From Sistotremastrum niveocremeum HHB9708 (taxonomy: Eukaryota; Basidiomycota; Agaricomycetes; Sistotremastrales; Sistotremastraceae): 64,000 bases of DNA. The DNA lies in the NCBI GenBank assembly GCA_001630475.1, contig KV419429.1, positions 19,679-83,678 on the forward strand, read 5' to 3'. The translations under genes and the position numbers were made by a program. Each line of letters starts with the position of its first letter. The first letter of the stretch is position 1. The notes below the pieces were generated by a model. It worked only from the letters and a program-made list of their open reading frames with translations. It searched no databases and was not told the origin of the DNA. Below are positions 12,240-25,347 of the stretch, piece after piece.

Positions 12240-13900
12240 CTTTTTTTTCCTTGGTTGCTTCTTGATTGACTCCTTTGAGCAGGCGGTCCACAATAGCAGC
12301 TCGGATGAAGGAACTCAACGTCATCACAGCCAGAAAGCGGGATATGCCTCTGTCGGCGGAAGAGATCGTTGAGGCCGTTGCCATCGAACTCGCCAGCGAT
12401 ACAACTTGCGGTCGAGGTCCTGCAAATATTCAGGCATCTTTGAAGGCAGACGGAATACATGTACCTTTTCTAGACATTAATCTAACATACCTCTTTGATT
12501 AAATTAGGAATGATGTTGAGGATATTATGAGAGAGCTAGCCCCTGACGGCTTTGCCTGGCGCCACCCTCATAAAGGCCCACCCGTCAAGCATACCCGTAC
12601 TGTCACTGTATTGGGACCGCATCATAAGTGGTATGTGGACGGGCACGAGAAACTCGCACCAATGGGATATCCGATCTATGGCATTCGTGACGCTCGGGGG
12701 AACATTCATTGTTAATGGGTGGTTCCAAACGCAAGAACCGAAGTAATAATTGAGTAATCTTTACCTCCTAACAGTTCAGATTTTTTTTTAAAAAAACTGG
12801 AGGTACGTACCAGTCATTCTGGCGTCAACAACATCCCATTCCTGACATATTATCTGCATGCCCAGGCGTACCAATAACCGTAACTTCGGATAAGGACACA
12901 GTGACAGGAAATTTGTATGCTCTTCAGACATCAATCCGGTGAGATATTTCAAGTTCTTTCGCCGTGAGATCACTACTTACGTTCTCGTGGATTCTTCAGC
13001 GAGGAAGCCGATCCGACCATGGATACTGATGTCGTTCCTGCCCATCTCTTTCTTCGAAGTCTGAAAAATATTGTAATCGAAAGATCTTGGAAAGACTGGT
13101 TGCGAGAAAGAGGGCGTAATCTGGGCTTATTCTTCACTCGTAACTCTGGTGTTGCGGGGTTTGTACCTGAAAATCCTATTCATCGGTGAGTTTTGCTGAT
13201 ATAAAAAGAAACAAAACTGACATCGGTGCAGTTGTCTTGCCAATTGGATATGGGTTCCACTCATCCAGCAAGAACTCGACAAGTTCGTATCTAAATACAA
13301 CTCTCGGAAGATCCGCCGGCTGAAAGAGAAGGTAGGGCCATCGGGTGCCTCTCACAATCGCACGTTCAACTTCCCGGAACTATTTGACGGGAAGAGTCAG
13401 CTTATAGAGGTCGATGGAAAGGTGATTGATATCTTACTTGCTGTTCACGAGGGCGGGAGTTGGTTCGGTTTGTTCCAGAGTGGTTTGAGATCATGGCTGA
13501 CGAGGCTCACAATCATCTTGGAAGTCCTGACATTTATCTCGAAAATACTTGGGCTATTTTTCCCGAGATTCTGCGTCTGATTTGTGAGTTACTTAGACAC
13601 AATGAAGAACAGAACACACTGTACGAGGGGGGATAGTTAGGATTAGTAATCAGTCATGAATAGCAGTCTGTCAAGTTGAGAATCCTCATCGGATCAGTCG
13701 AACGAGTGACCTAGATGTCTGTTCAAAGTTACAGTGATTTAGCAACGAAATATCTTGGACTTGCGGTGATTTCTCAAAGCGCAATGTGATCCTTTCAAAC
13801 GTTGAACAACGCGTGTACGATGCTGGCGGGGCCTATCAGGTATTGTGAATATTTTTGATCTGTGATACAGCTATCAATCAACTCTCTCTGTTTACAAGAA
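12240..13900 (+). mobile_element. Decayed integrase-like (DDE, rve-type) element
   Basis: The pieces follow the order of a basidiomycete protein family with an integrase core. An N-terminal helical part contains DTTCGRGPANI (12300-12480). A core with HHKWYVDGHEKLAPMGYP follows (about 12620-12680), where the first catalytic Asp is expected. A C-terminal part (13070-13440) contains NWIWVPLIQQELDKF and a basic stretch. The copy is broken at several places and looks old. The family may derive from LTR retroelements or from a cut-and-paste transposon; the window does not decide. A second remnant lies at 27188-28211 on the other strand. No terminal repeats were found. Confidence 0.62.
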
Positions 13901-14286
13901 TTCAAAATGAGACCTGGTCAACAAACACTCGAGAAACTCGTATGCGCTCGGGACCTGAAGTTACGCCCAACAGGTCGGCGCGTCCAATGACACGCGTGAT
14001 GCCGAACTCCCCCTGATCTCCAAAAGCCGATCGGAAGATGCCGAGGCTGAGTTCAGGCGATGCTCTCGTTCATTGAGGGTTGGGCGCATAAAGTTTTTGA
14101 CACTATGGCTGACGTTTGAGATATCCTACAGTATGCCGGCGCTATAGTACAGCCCGAGCCTCAAAACAAGAAAAGTAGGTCACCTTGGGCCGGTGACGTG
14201 TTCTGGTCTTCGGCGGACGGACCCTGTGATAGCCGGGCCTCGCTTGTTTTTTGTCCTTGGACCCTCTTCTAACGATACGCCGTAGG

Positions 14287-15668
14287 GCTATACGACTTCC
14301 CCGCAACATCCAGCTATCTCAAGCCACACGACCGCGCATATCTAGTCTGGCGTCAAAGTGATCCCCTCATCTCCCACCCTCTTACCGAATGATATCAACA
14401 GCGGAATAAAATATGCTTATTCCTGTCAAGGCGAAGATCCAAAATTCACATGGCAATATGTCGAGCACGCATTGACGGATTGGCAAGCCTTTACATATCC
14501 GCTTCTGTAAATGACCATCGGCGGCCCTCGTGAGTCATCCCGCCGTACCATAGCTTGGCTGAGTGTGGTCGATTGACCCATCGCTCAGTTTATGCTGTCG
14601 CTCCGGGTGTCGTCAAGAGGTAGAAACATTCTTTGATGCGTGTATTTGAGATTGACTGGCTTTGTTAGTTTCGGATTCAATACTGCCGATACGTAGTTGA
14701 TGACCGTACCTCAAGTAAGTCTACTCCTCATCATCGCGATCAATTCAATTCTAACGCTGTCTAGTACGTCTTCGCAAGTACGTCCTCATGAGGCCAGCGT
14801 CATTCAGATAATTGATCCTCCATCCAGCCATAGTACTCCTCTTCAACGCATACTGGTCCGACCGAACCCGTCTCCGCTCGTACGTCCGCCTTCCCCCCTC
14901 CTCCCATCTCCATCCTGCATCATGAGCATTAAAGCGCTCATCAATAGCCCATTCATCCTCTTTTCCCTCACACTCAACATAATAGGCTACTCAACTCTCC
15001 TCTCGAACGTCAAATGGTCCGCGCACTACCTCGGAATATACTCCATACTCGCAGGTGGATATTCTGCTTTTCCAATCATGATCTCCTGGTTCGTTACCCC
15101 TCCATCTCTCCTCTCCCTCTCCTTCCTATCTGCCTTGTCTTAAATTTCAATCGAGGTACTGATGGTTGATGGTTTCGGTGTGTAGGGCAAGCAACAACTT
15201 CGCAGGCCACTACAAACGTTGCGTAAGCATGGCACTCCAAATCGGCCTCGGCAATTTCGGCGGAGCCAGATCCTCAGACGTATACCGAACGCAAGATGCG
15301 CCCCGATATAAGCTCGGCTGTACGTCTCTCCCCTCTTGCCCCCTTCTCACTTCCCACTTCCCACCTCCCACCTCCCCCTTTTCCTTTTCCCTTTCTTTCA
15401 TCCATTTTCTTTCTTACCGTAATTGACCTGATGATGATGATGGCAGACGGCAACATATCCATGTTCGAACGGTTCGTAATAATCGCAACAATAGTGAGTA
15501 TCCTGCTCTATCGTCATATCAACGCTAAACGCGCAAAACTCGTTGCCGGAGATTCCAAAAGAGGAAAAGAAGGGGTGAAATTGAGCCGGGAGGAAACGAG
15601 GAGGTTGGGAGATAACGCGCCTACGTCCCGATATAAATCTTTAGAAGTTCGTGGTTACGTAATTGAGT
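14287..15668 (+). pseudogene. MFS transporter pseudogene (allantoate permease type), C-terminal half
   Basis: Exon-like blocks match the second half of fungal Dal5-type MFS transporters: a cytoplasmic loop (LKPHDRAYLVWRQ, about 14315-14360), GEDPKFTWQYVEHALTDWQ (about 14440-14490), FGFNTAD (about 14672), membrane segments (14930-15090), NNFAGHYKRCVSMALQIG with YRTQDAPRY (15190-15310), and a final helix followed by YRHINAKRAK and LGDNAPTSRY. The N-terminal six membrane segments are missing. In-frame stops occur after FTYPLL (about 14508) and inside the FGFNTAD block (about 14694), so it cannot encode a full transporter. It points towards a second decayed copy at 15939-18100. Family members move allantoate, ureidosuccinate or small carboxylates across the plasma membrane; the substrate here cannot be told. 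Confidence 0.75.
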
Positions 15669-15938
15669 TGCGAATAGTTGGGTTATGGACTGGTATCATA
15701 ATGATATTCGTGACAGTCTCCATGTTACTAATACGTCTTTACAACTGCGAATACCCGCGCGAATCACGAAACAACAATTCATCTTATTTGTCGTCCCTAT
15801 CCTTCAAATATCATTGCCGTGAGTACACGGTGCACCGGGTTCCTGATCCCGTCTCGATACCGCACGAGACTGACGACCATTAATTACCCAAGACCCATGC
15901 ATATGAAGGCGCAATCTTGAGACTACACACACCAAAGA

Positions 15939-18100
15939 CTACAGATTATATTTAAACGTAACAGCCTTATCACCCAACCTCCTCATCTCTTACGCACTCA
16001 CCTCCATCGTCGCGTTCGCTTCCCTATTAACAAGCATCTTCTCCCGTCTCGCATTAATCCGCCGATACAAAGACACGTTCAGGAGGACGATGAAGATCCC
16101 GGGCCAAGTAGATTCTATCCCTATCGCATCGCATCTACCCAATCATTAGCGATCGTTGTAGCGAGAACGGAGAACATAACAACACAAGAGAACGCAAAAC
16201 AGAAGGGGAACAGAATGAGAAACAGAAGGGAAGGGAATATAAACCGTACGTCCAAAGATATACCGCGGCGCGTCTTTCGACCGATACACATTCGAGAACA
16301 TTGCCCCCGAGAAATTCTCAATGCCAATATGAAGCCCCATAGCTAGATATCCCTTATACTGTCCCGCAAAATTATGACTTGCCCTTCACAGAAACATTTC
16401 GTCAGTAGTGCGGATAGTCAGAGGAGGGGGGAAGGGCACGCACCGAGAGAGCATTAGGGGAAACCCGGCATAGACGCCTGCGATAACGAGGAAGAGGGCG
16501 AAGTATTTGACAACCCATCCTACAGCTGGCAAAAGTATCGAGAAACCCATCACATCAACGTGAACGAGAATAAAAGAAACGGCCTGCAAATAACATCGTC
16601 AGCGTCATGTTGACGTTATTCAAGATATAGAAATTTCAGACTAGTACAATCCGAGAAATAGGAGTTTGTGAGGAGTACAAGCGCTGGACGGACGCGAAAT
16701 CAGCGTGCTTCACGACCTCGTAAAGCTAGACGAAGGAGAACGTACCTGCGCAGACATACTAAGTTTAAGTTTAGCCAAACATTAGCAGATGCTGCGAAGT
16801 AGTTGAGAGGTACGTACGAGGGAGACAGTCATAAGTTGTTTATCAGGTGTATTGAATCCAAATCTGATGTGTGATTAGTCAATCATAATAGGTGGTGTGG
16901 GTGTTGAAGGGGGGCTTACGTCTTACCGACAGTCCTCTAGTTCAATACTCGGTGTCAGTATGTCATGTAATGCGGCTGAGTGAAGGAGGTGCTTACGGCG
17001 TGAAGAATACGATGCCATATACTGTCAATGAACAATAATCAATCATCAATAATCGATCAGCATTCAGCAGAGTCCAGTCGAATTGAAGGGAAGGATGAAA
17101 GAGGGGAGAGGGGACACTGATAGGGCGTTGGCTGCGAAAGGAGGCAAGGAAGGGAGGTACGCGGTCCAACAATAGACGTATACAGCAAAACATGCGTCCA
17201 GACTTGCCGATCTATGACTGCATCTCTTACATACATCCATGAAATGTGGACATCTTCGCCTGCTTCCGAATATGCATATTCTATTCTCATTCGATCATTA
17301 TTATATGGGAGAGGGGAGGGGGAGGCGGACGTACTTTGACGCCAGACGAGATAAGCACGTTCGGAATCCGTAAGATAGGTAGCAGTCGATCGGAAAGCAT
17401 AGAGTACTACAGATGTTGAAAGAGTCATCAGCATCGGTATTTAGACCCGAGAGTAGGCTAGATTGCGTACCGAGGGAACCGAGGAGGCCTGCGGTGACTG
17501 TTGTTATTCCTTCTAGGATCCATAGACGCGGCGTGAGATCGAAAGAAAGAAAAGTTATGGAGGATGGATGGGACGGAAGATCGAATGCGACGAAAAGACG
17601 AAGAAAGGATGGAGCCAAGCGAGGGAAGAGCAAGTCAATGAAAGACTCCGCGGGATGCGAATGATGAAGGATGATGACAAAGGACGAGGACGAGGACGAG
17701 GATGCATATGAGGACTTGATAGGTACGAATATCCACTGCCAAGCATATAACCCCTGTATCCATCCATAAACGATATCCTATACGCAAGCAATCCACTGAA
17801 GGCCCCTCTACAACCATTGATCAGCTTCTCATCCTCACACAACCTCGACGAAGGGGCGGAAGAAGGAAGAGGGAGGGAACATACGACATCGACGCAGCAG
17901 CGAAAAATAATCCGATCCGGAACGAAAGCTCGAGTCGGGGTCACCAAAATGTTAAATGATATATTACACCTACACCCGCACATCATCCTCTCGTCAGTAT
18001 CCCTCACCACATAAATGGAAGGAAGGGCCATACCAGGAAATAAACCAGCTTCAGCAGTACCGAGACACGCACGGACAGCTACGAGCTCTGAGAATTGCAT
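15939..18100 (-). pseudogene. MFS transporter, truncated and probably decayed (allantoate permease type)
   Basis: Reading on the minus strand: VRACLGTAEAGLFPGM (about 18040-18085), GAFSGLLAYRISFMDGYRG (about 17760-17805), LEGITTVTAG (about 17490), LTDSERAYLVWRQ (about 17335-17375), EDVHISWMYVRDAVIDRQVW (about 17200-17260), YGIVFFTP, FGFNTPDKQLMTV (about 16825-16865), two membrane segments (16430-16580), NVYRSKDAPRYIFG (about 16250-16290), YRRINARREK and LGDKAVTFKYNL with a stop at 15939-15941. Introns separate the blocks. The first membrane segments before GTAEAGLFPG are not recognisable, the GLLAY block is out of frame with the next one, and a stop precedes the last block near 15980. So it is probably a pseudogene, though better kept than the facing copy (FGFNTPDKQLMTV is intact here). 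Confidence 0.68.
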
Positions 18101-18842
18101 GGCGACGAGTACGCATTCGTCTTTGCATGATCGTAAGCTCTGAATAGTGAGGAGTAGGATACGTTAGGATGATGGAAGTGAAGCTTCCGTGAGCGGTTTC
18201 TAAGATTAGGACGACGAGGCTTGCAACCACCGTCGTGGATGTTTGGTTCCCAACTTGAGACAGCTCTGTGAGCGTTCTCAGAGCGTAATTGAAGGTGCCT
18301 TTGACATGAACGGAGAGCGTTGAACGAACGATGGGCGAGTCCAGACGATCAGATACAACTGCTGCGAAGTGAGACAGAGAAAGGATTGCCATAGGCTCAT
18401 AGGACGAGGTTGTGTCCGAATTCAGAAGGAGTAAAGAAGTAACTGCAAGATTGTTAATGATTAGAACGAGGTTGTGTTTCAGTCAAACGTACACGTACCA
18501 CGGTCAAAGGGAAAACAATTCTTTCTACCCGTCCTCAATATCAAAATGCGATCTCTTGAAGAAGGTAACGGAGTGGAGCGCTTGCTCCTAGTCTCGACCT
18601 GGCTGATCTTCATCTCATGGGACCAAGGCATCACGTGGGGCATGTGTATAGGGTTCTGCTGCAAACTGCTGCAAAAGTCACCATATATCTTGATCACAAT
18701 AAAAATTCGCTTCTGATCCAACCGGGTGCATGAGAAAAAAGGTATTCCGAGAGGAACTGCACGATGCCCTGGCGGTAGCTACCATGATCATATTGTACAA
18801 GATTATATTGAAGATTCTGAGATAATCACTAAGAGATAGTCA
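18101..18842. other. No gene seen
   Basis: An open minus-strand frame at 18051-18392 does not resemble the missing N-terminal half of the transporter. The rest has no motif. Confidence 0.4.
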
Positions 18843-21800
18843 CTAACGAATCGTCTGATCGCTAATAGAAATCAAGAGATCAAGAATACTCGTAAAATCA
18901 TCGATGAAGGTCTGAATCTCAGCCATGGCATCGGCAGAAATGCTCGAATTATTCGAGGCTGTTATATGTGGGTTTGGGAACATCCACGAAAGGCTAAGCA
19001 AGAGAAGCAGTATACCACAAGGTCCCGAGCTGTTGAGGTATTTCAACATCTCAGAATCGCAGTTCTTGAAGTCGGTTGATAGGGGCCAATCATTACCACG
19101 CTTTCCGTCGAAATTTGACATGTACCAAGTCTTCCAGTCATCCATGTACTGACGCGGGTCCAGAATGGTAGGATATACATCGATCCCGCGCCCGTTATTG
19201 ATCCAAGTGGTGACAGGAGTTGGACGCACTTTGGTAACCTTCAGTTTAGATCTTGTACCCTGCAAATAATTCAGTACAGCGTTCTGGGACGGTTGGACCT
19301 GACTCGCCTTTCCTGGATACCCGTGCAACTTCTCGAACAGGGCGACTTTGTGGACAAGAAGTGACCAGCTTTCGTTCGAGCTGCGCTTAGGGAGCTCCCG
19401 GATAGCCTGCTGTAATTCGTCTCCTGCAAGGGAATGATCTACCTCACACGGATATTCCAATGTCCGACTAGCAGGAAGAATAGGTCGGCGATCATTATAG
19501 CCAGCCGGACTCTGATTGAGAGATGGCTTCGCAGGCACATACTCCGAAGGCTCATCAGCTTTCGCCGATGGTTCCAGAAGATGAGACGTCTTTTCCACGC
19601 TTGGCAATTTGTCAAAGGGCCGTGCTGGATCGGTACAAGAAAGCCCGTTCTGGTCTTCCTTCTTCAATGGCATTTGAAGCGCTGCATGGTCGTCCATCAC
19701 ATCCGGTTCGACTTTGTGAACACGAGAGAGTTCAGCATTGGCTGCCTTAAATGTGGCGGATTCGAGAATGGGTTGCTCTATCTGACAGTCTTGAGCCTCT
19801 TGAGAGCGCTTCGCGCTCGAGAACCCGGGGAAAGTTCCCTCGATTAATTCAACATGATCTGGAGCTAGTTCGCTCAAAGCGATTCCCTTCGACTGATGAT
19901 GACGGTACCAATGGACTTTGATGGCTCCCAAGGTTTGTCCGTGGAAGCAGGGAGCTAAGAAGCATTTCTTGCCAGCGGCGCAAGACGTACATGATTGACT
20001 CTTATGCTTGCAATCGCGGACAGGGCATATCCAGTACTTGGCTGGTTTATTCAGTTGTACAACCACATCCCTAGGGAAACCCTTGGCTGTACGCAGACAT
20101 TAGCCAGAGATCGGGAAAACACGAATGATACATACTTGGGGGGATCTTCCAACTCCGTGGATGCCAAGAATCGGCATGTGCTTTATACGGTCCCTTGATC
20201 AGCTCGCCACATTCCATACAAACTTCACCAGTGATTTGCTGCCGTGGATCACTGGGTTGTGGCGGCTCTTTCGAACCGGGGAGATCAGACTCTACACACT
20301 CGAATGGGGTCTCATCAACACCTGAACCAAAGACAGGCGAATCAGTACCAAAATCGCGCTCGTACGCGATGCGGTCTTGACCCAATTGAGAACGGGTCGG
20401 CGTATGCGTTACTGGTTGGAACGGTGAAGGCGAAAGATGTTTGACCCCGGCAGAAGCTATCGGACGTGCCATGCGGGATAGAGAAGACTGCTGATCATTG
20501 AACATTGTGACGATTGCGCCGCTAAGTTGCTTCAGCTCACGTATTTCGCTTTGCTGAGTCTTGGCCAACAACAGAAGCTGCTTCATGTCGGAGGCCATTG
20601 CCATCACGATACTGTTAAGATCGCGTGCAGGTGGGCTTCCAGAAGGGAGGTCTGCCTGAAGTACTTCTTTGCCATCTTCATCTTTACCAGACCCGTCCAC
20701 GATATCTCGGTCGGTACCAAAGCCTTCCCCAAAGCCAAGGATTTCGTGCCATAGCTTTGTTGCACGCATCTTGTCTTGGAAAAGTTTGGTTACGACTTCC
20801 GGAGAGTTTGAGTTCGTGCGACCATAATAAGCCCCTGCAGTATTTTCTCCATGGCCCGCCTGCATTATCATGGCAATCGCCAAAGGGTTGGAGTGGCTAT
20901 GCGAAGGATCCTCAATCAGGGCTGCATTGCTGAGGCCAATAAGCTCGCGTGCGAACGTAGTATGGATTTGGCGGTAATCAGCAATCCCAAATTCGACTCC
21001 TAGAAGTGTTCTAGTATATAGCTTAATGTCCTGACCAAGGTGATTCAGAAGCTTTCCATTGGAACACCATATCCGTCGCCTGTATAGATTGATCGCTGCG
21101 GCAGATTCTGTCTCGCCGTGAATCAACGGCATGAAGTCCATCTCGACGGGAACGATCAGATAGAACATCAACCCCATCCACTTCGACAGTATGGGAGGGA
21201 GAGGGCGAGGATGGGGCTTCTCAATGCCGTGCATATGAGTACCTTTCGTGTAATACCCGAGCGGAATAAACTCTCCGTTCATGACCACAATGTTTCGCCG
21301 GCGCTCGGGAGTATTTCGGAACAGGTAATGCTCGAATTCTGTCCCCCGAGCGGGTCCTCCACCCAGAAAGTGACACAAAACCATTAAAATGCGTTTGAAT
21401 TTTTCAACAGATCTGAGCCAGGTATCGATGCCGCCTGGTTTCGGAATGGCTTTGCCATCTTTGTCGACGCCATTGGAGCATAGACTTTCAAGCTGATTTG
21501 CAAGGGCAAGCTTGAACTTTTGCAGATTTTCGTTCGAGTCGAAAGTGCGGTTGGTGCCTTTCTCTCTGATATTGTCTTCCAGATTGTGGATGTGGATATC
21601 CAATTCCTCCGATACAGGGTCCATATCCGCGCCGAGGAACACCTTCTCGACCAGAATTTTCTTCGCCTCCTCGAAAAGACGAATCAAGAATGCCTTGAAT
21701 TGCGCCCACGTAAAACTCTTTCCGTTGCAGGTGATGGTTTGTGTCAGGGGATCATAGATAGTGTTAGGAGGGAGGGGCGTTGATCGAGCGTATCTTTGAA

Positions 21801-24375
21801 TGACCGCGAATGTATGTTGCCAGTACGAGAATGGCATTGTGATGTCGGAATGAATCCGAATGAGAGGAAGTAGTGAGTCAAGATGGCTATACATCAATTA
21901 GCAAAACAACGATCACACGCAGTGGTATACACTCACGCTTCAAATCTCCCTTTGCGACGTTTGTGTCGCAAGATCGTCTCTTTCAACACACATTCGCGCA
22001 TAACGTAGTCGAAGAATGGGAGTCGGGTACTTATAGCGTTGGGCTCTCTGAATCCACAAGCATCGGTGACGGGATCATGGCTTATGCTGTCGGCAAGAAT
22101 GAATAGTTGCAAAGGACAACTAAAAGGGCTGGTCGAAATGTCATCCTCCCAAGTCCCTAGGCTGTCAAGCAGTACGCAATGGAGGGCCTGCAAAGCCGGA
22201 GCAGCAGGATTACAGTCTTTGCCGTCGTCTTTACCGAATAAATGAAACTCCTCGGGCTTTAAAGGAGCGTCCACAAGAATTGAAGAAAATTCTGGGTCGG
22301 CCGACATATCCTGCAGCACAGTATCAGCTCCACCTGAAGTCAGATCGTCGAGCTGCTTCCAGGCAGCTTCTGCGCGTAGATGCTCCTTCCGGAGCTTCTT
22401 CACTTTCTCTTCCGCTTCAGCTTCCGTCTCTTCAACGCGAGTGTCATCCGAAGCAACACTTGGAACGTCATCGCCAACACCATCGCCGGCGTCATTATCG
22501 CTCATGCTGACATCATCCCCATCAGCACCACTGACACTAGAATCATTGTTAGAACCAGCGTCGCTGGATGCTGAGCTTAGTGCTTCTTCATCGTCGCTCT
22601 GGGTCGGAACTCCTTTGTCGAGCGAACGAGGACGACAATCGGTGAAGTAGTCGGAATGTTTATCGTGGACTTCTACAGCGGTTCGCTTGATTTTCGAGGG
22701 GTTCTTCGCATCCTTCCTTGCGGGTTTGTAAATATAATCAGGATTTTCGGATATTTTGTAGCGTATGAGCTCGTTGACTTCATCTTTCAGTTTGAGTAAA
22801 CTGGCCCTGAGCTCATCTGACATGACTACAGGAAATTCGGCGATCGGATAGAGGAGAGATTTGAGGAGAAATAACAGCATATCGTTCGTACGAGAAGCGT
22901 AGCCCTCTTCAGTGTCAACCTGTGAGACAGGTCTGAACTGGTCATCGGGTGAGGGTGGGATGCTGGAGGGAGAGTGAGAATCTACAAAGCAACAGCAACG
23001 AAAATCAACTCACATGCCCAAGGATTTTAACTTTACAAGAGCGGGGCCACTGACGAGGGGGTTGGATCCCTGCGTTCCAGAGATCAATGCTCTAGTGGAG
23101 AATAAGTATTCGCACAACATAGCCTTGAGCGTATCAGAGAATAGGGTTCCACGACCGAATGTAGCTGCGTCGTGCAGAGCACTCAGTTTGACGCCGCTGA
23201 CTCGATTGAGCCACTGCAGGTCACCAAGATAGCGTACGACGTCGGCAGGATCATCAGGCAACTGGTACGGGGACTCTGGTGGCTCATCCTGGGGCGGGAA
23301 CAGGCGAGCCCATGCTGTGCCCGTAGTCACCGATGTCATCACCGTCGGTTTGTGGACCTCTATGGTACCTCCGGTGTTGCTGGAGCCGAGACGTTGCACA
23401 AGGCATGGCCGAATGAGGCACTGGACATTTTTGACGCCATTGACGTGGTGAGTCTCCTTGATGTGTTTCTGTACTCCGCTCTTGGCACGTTGAGCAAACA
23501 GACACTGGTTCCCATCTGAGTCGCGGAATTGACAACGAAATCCATCTTGTTCGGGCTTGAGGAACGGGAAGCGCTCGGTGGGCTTCCAAAGCTTGAAAGG
23601 ATCGGAAGGATCGTTAAAGATCCTCATTTGGCTGAGCTCTGGTAGTAGTCCCGTCATCCCAATATTGTGAACGTGCCCCGTTTTGTCCGCTTTACCATGA
23701 TCGCGAAGATGCGTTTGAAGCTGAGATGGGAAGACTACGTTGCCGCACTGGGGTTTGGTGCAGATGAGAACGTTCCGGGAAGGATCACCCGTCGTAAACC
23801 CGTCAATGCGATGAGGACAGATTCCTATCGCATCTAGTCGTGCAGCATGCGGGAACTCCGTCGGAGAAACCTTCAGCTTACGCCAACTGATCTATGCAGA
23901 GTGTCAAGGCATTGGACGGGCGTGAAGAAGGACAAAGACTTACCGGTATCCATTGACACGTCCTTGCATGCTTGTGGTAGCGATCACGCGCATGTACTTC
24001 CAGTCTCTCTCTTATCTCCACTGTCTTTCCGACGTCCTTGAAATCGAGACCACAATGGCGGCACCGAAAATGCTGAGGCTGCCCAGGTTTACTGAGGGGA
24101 GGGTCCTCAATCCATCCATCGGGCTCATCTTCCCACTCATCATCTCCCGTGTCCTCGACCTCTGAATCACTGCACTCCCCCCCTGATTCGTCTCCCCCTG
24201 ATTCGTCTCCCTCAGATCCGTCGCCCTCCGAGTCCGGGACTGCTGGTTTCCACCAGATTTTGACCGGTTTGGGGTGATTTGTAGCCACATGCCTTTGCAT
24301 GAGTGGGTAAGAACTACGTTTGACGCTACAGCCTTTGGCCTGGCAGAAAAGAGTTGGCATAGTCGCGACAGTCAA
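18843..24375 (-). CDS. 1,776-aa zinc-finger protein with a tyrosine-recombinase-like core
   Basis: Five exons (23944-24375, 23014-23891, 21937-22962, 20136-21886, 18843-20086) join in phase with GT-AG introns and no internal stop. The N-terminus has a finger-like C-x4-C..H-x4-H (residues about 9-35), an acidic stretch, a second Cys/His pair near HFRCRHCG, and more Cys/His pairs up to residue 300. A Ser/Asp-rich linker follows. The core begins near residue 760. GGPARGTE (about 958) fits the first catalytic Arg box of tyrosine recombinases; YTKG gives a candidate Lys; DYRQIHTTFAREL (about 1084) fits the second Arg box; QAGHGENTAGAYYG (about 1122-1135) has His followed nine residues later by Tyr, the spacing seen in lambda integrase. 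After it come a helical part and Cys/His-rich segments (CMECGELI; WICPVRDCKHKSQSCTSC). Similar cores are known to me from fungal RecQ-linked proteins, but no helicase is present here. Role inferred: DNA strand exchange by a mobile element. Confidence 0.72.
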
Positions 24376-25347
24376 CGGAGAGACGTGGACGTGAAGAGAA
24401 AACGAACGAGGGCCACGTGTCGCTGTAACGGCTATAGTCTGTCGCTAACTAGCCGACATACACGTGACGTTACTGGGGCCGAGTGTGGATGGATCAAACG
24501 TAAAATATGGAACTCTACGCATCTACACCGCACGACACCAACTCCAAGTCCAATGGCGTGGAACGCTCGACGAGTTCCACGCAGCCTTAAACAGTCCACT
24601 TCAACGAACATACTGAAGGCTCGCTTATATTAAAGTGCTCGGTTCTGGACCGGACATAAACCTTCGAAGTAGTAGAAGGACAGGGGCCGTCAAAGTTGGA
24701 GGCAGCGGAGATCCGCGAAGATGATGGTGTTGGTCGGAGCATGGTTGACGGCAGAAAGCACGTCGATCTGAGAACTGATAGAGCCAAGCTGCCTATGAAC
24801 TGTGGTGGTCGCTTGGCTGGGAAGATGGAGGATCTACAAGCGAGTGAGACAGTGCGTCTCTTGAGTGTGTAGATGGAGCTTACAATAGATCCCAACGAAA
24901 CGAACGCGCGGGAAAAAGTGTGTTCAGCATCCCTCTGGGCATCTCAGACCATTGCGAAGAAGGGAGTTTGAACACATATGGAGAAACGTGAGACATCTAA
25001 GCAACGGAATGGGGGAGTAAGGAAGGGGGGAATAGATTTGAAATGTGTCGCTACAAGGGAAAATGCTAACAACATAAAAGATGGGAAGAACGATTGAAAG
25101 CATGTCCGTAGTGAATGAAATTATTGCAACGTGGACATAAGCGATGTGAGACAGTGACGAAGTGGGGGTGTCGGCCAAGAGATGAAGGGGAGCTACGACG
25201 AAATGAGGAATGCACGGGGAAACGTGTCGGAGGACAACGGTGGGATCATGATCGATGAGAAATCGAAAGAAGGTAGATAAGGAGATCGTCTCCCATCCAA
25301 TGAGGCGACAATGCCGCGTTCATCGAGAACAATACGATAGTATCATT
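24376..25347. other. No gene recognised
   Basis: The upstream side of the 1,776-aa gene, then frames on the minus strand (24587-25178) rich in hydrophobic residues but without a motif. Confidence 0.35.

Noticed and set aside
24587-25178. Membrane protein gene on the minus strand
   Set aside because: The hydrophobic frames are short, do not connect through good splice sites and have no family motif.
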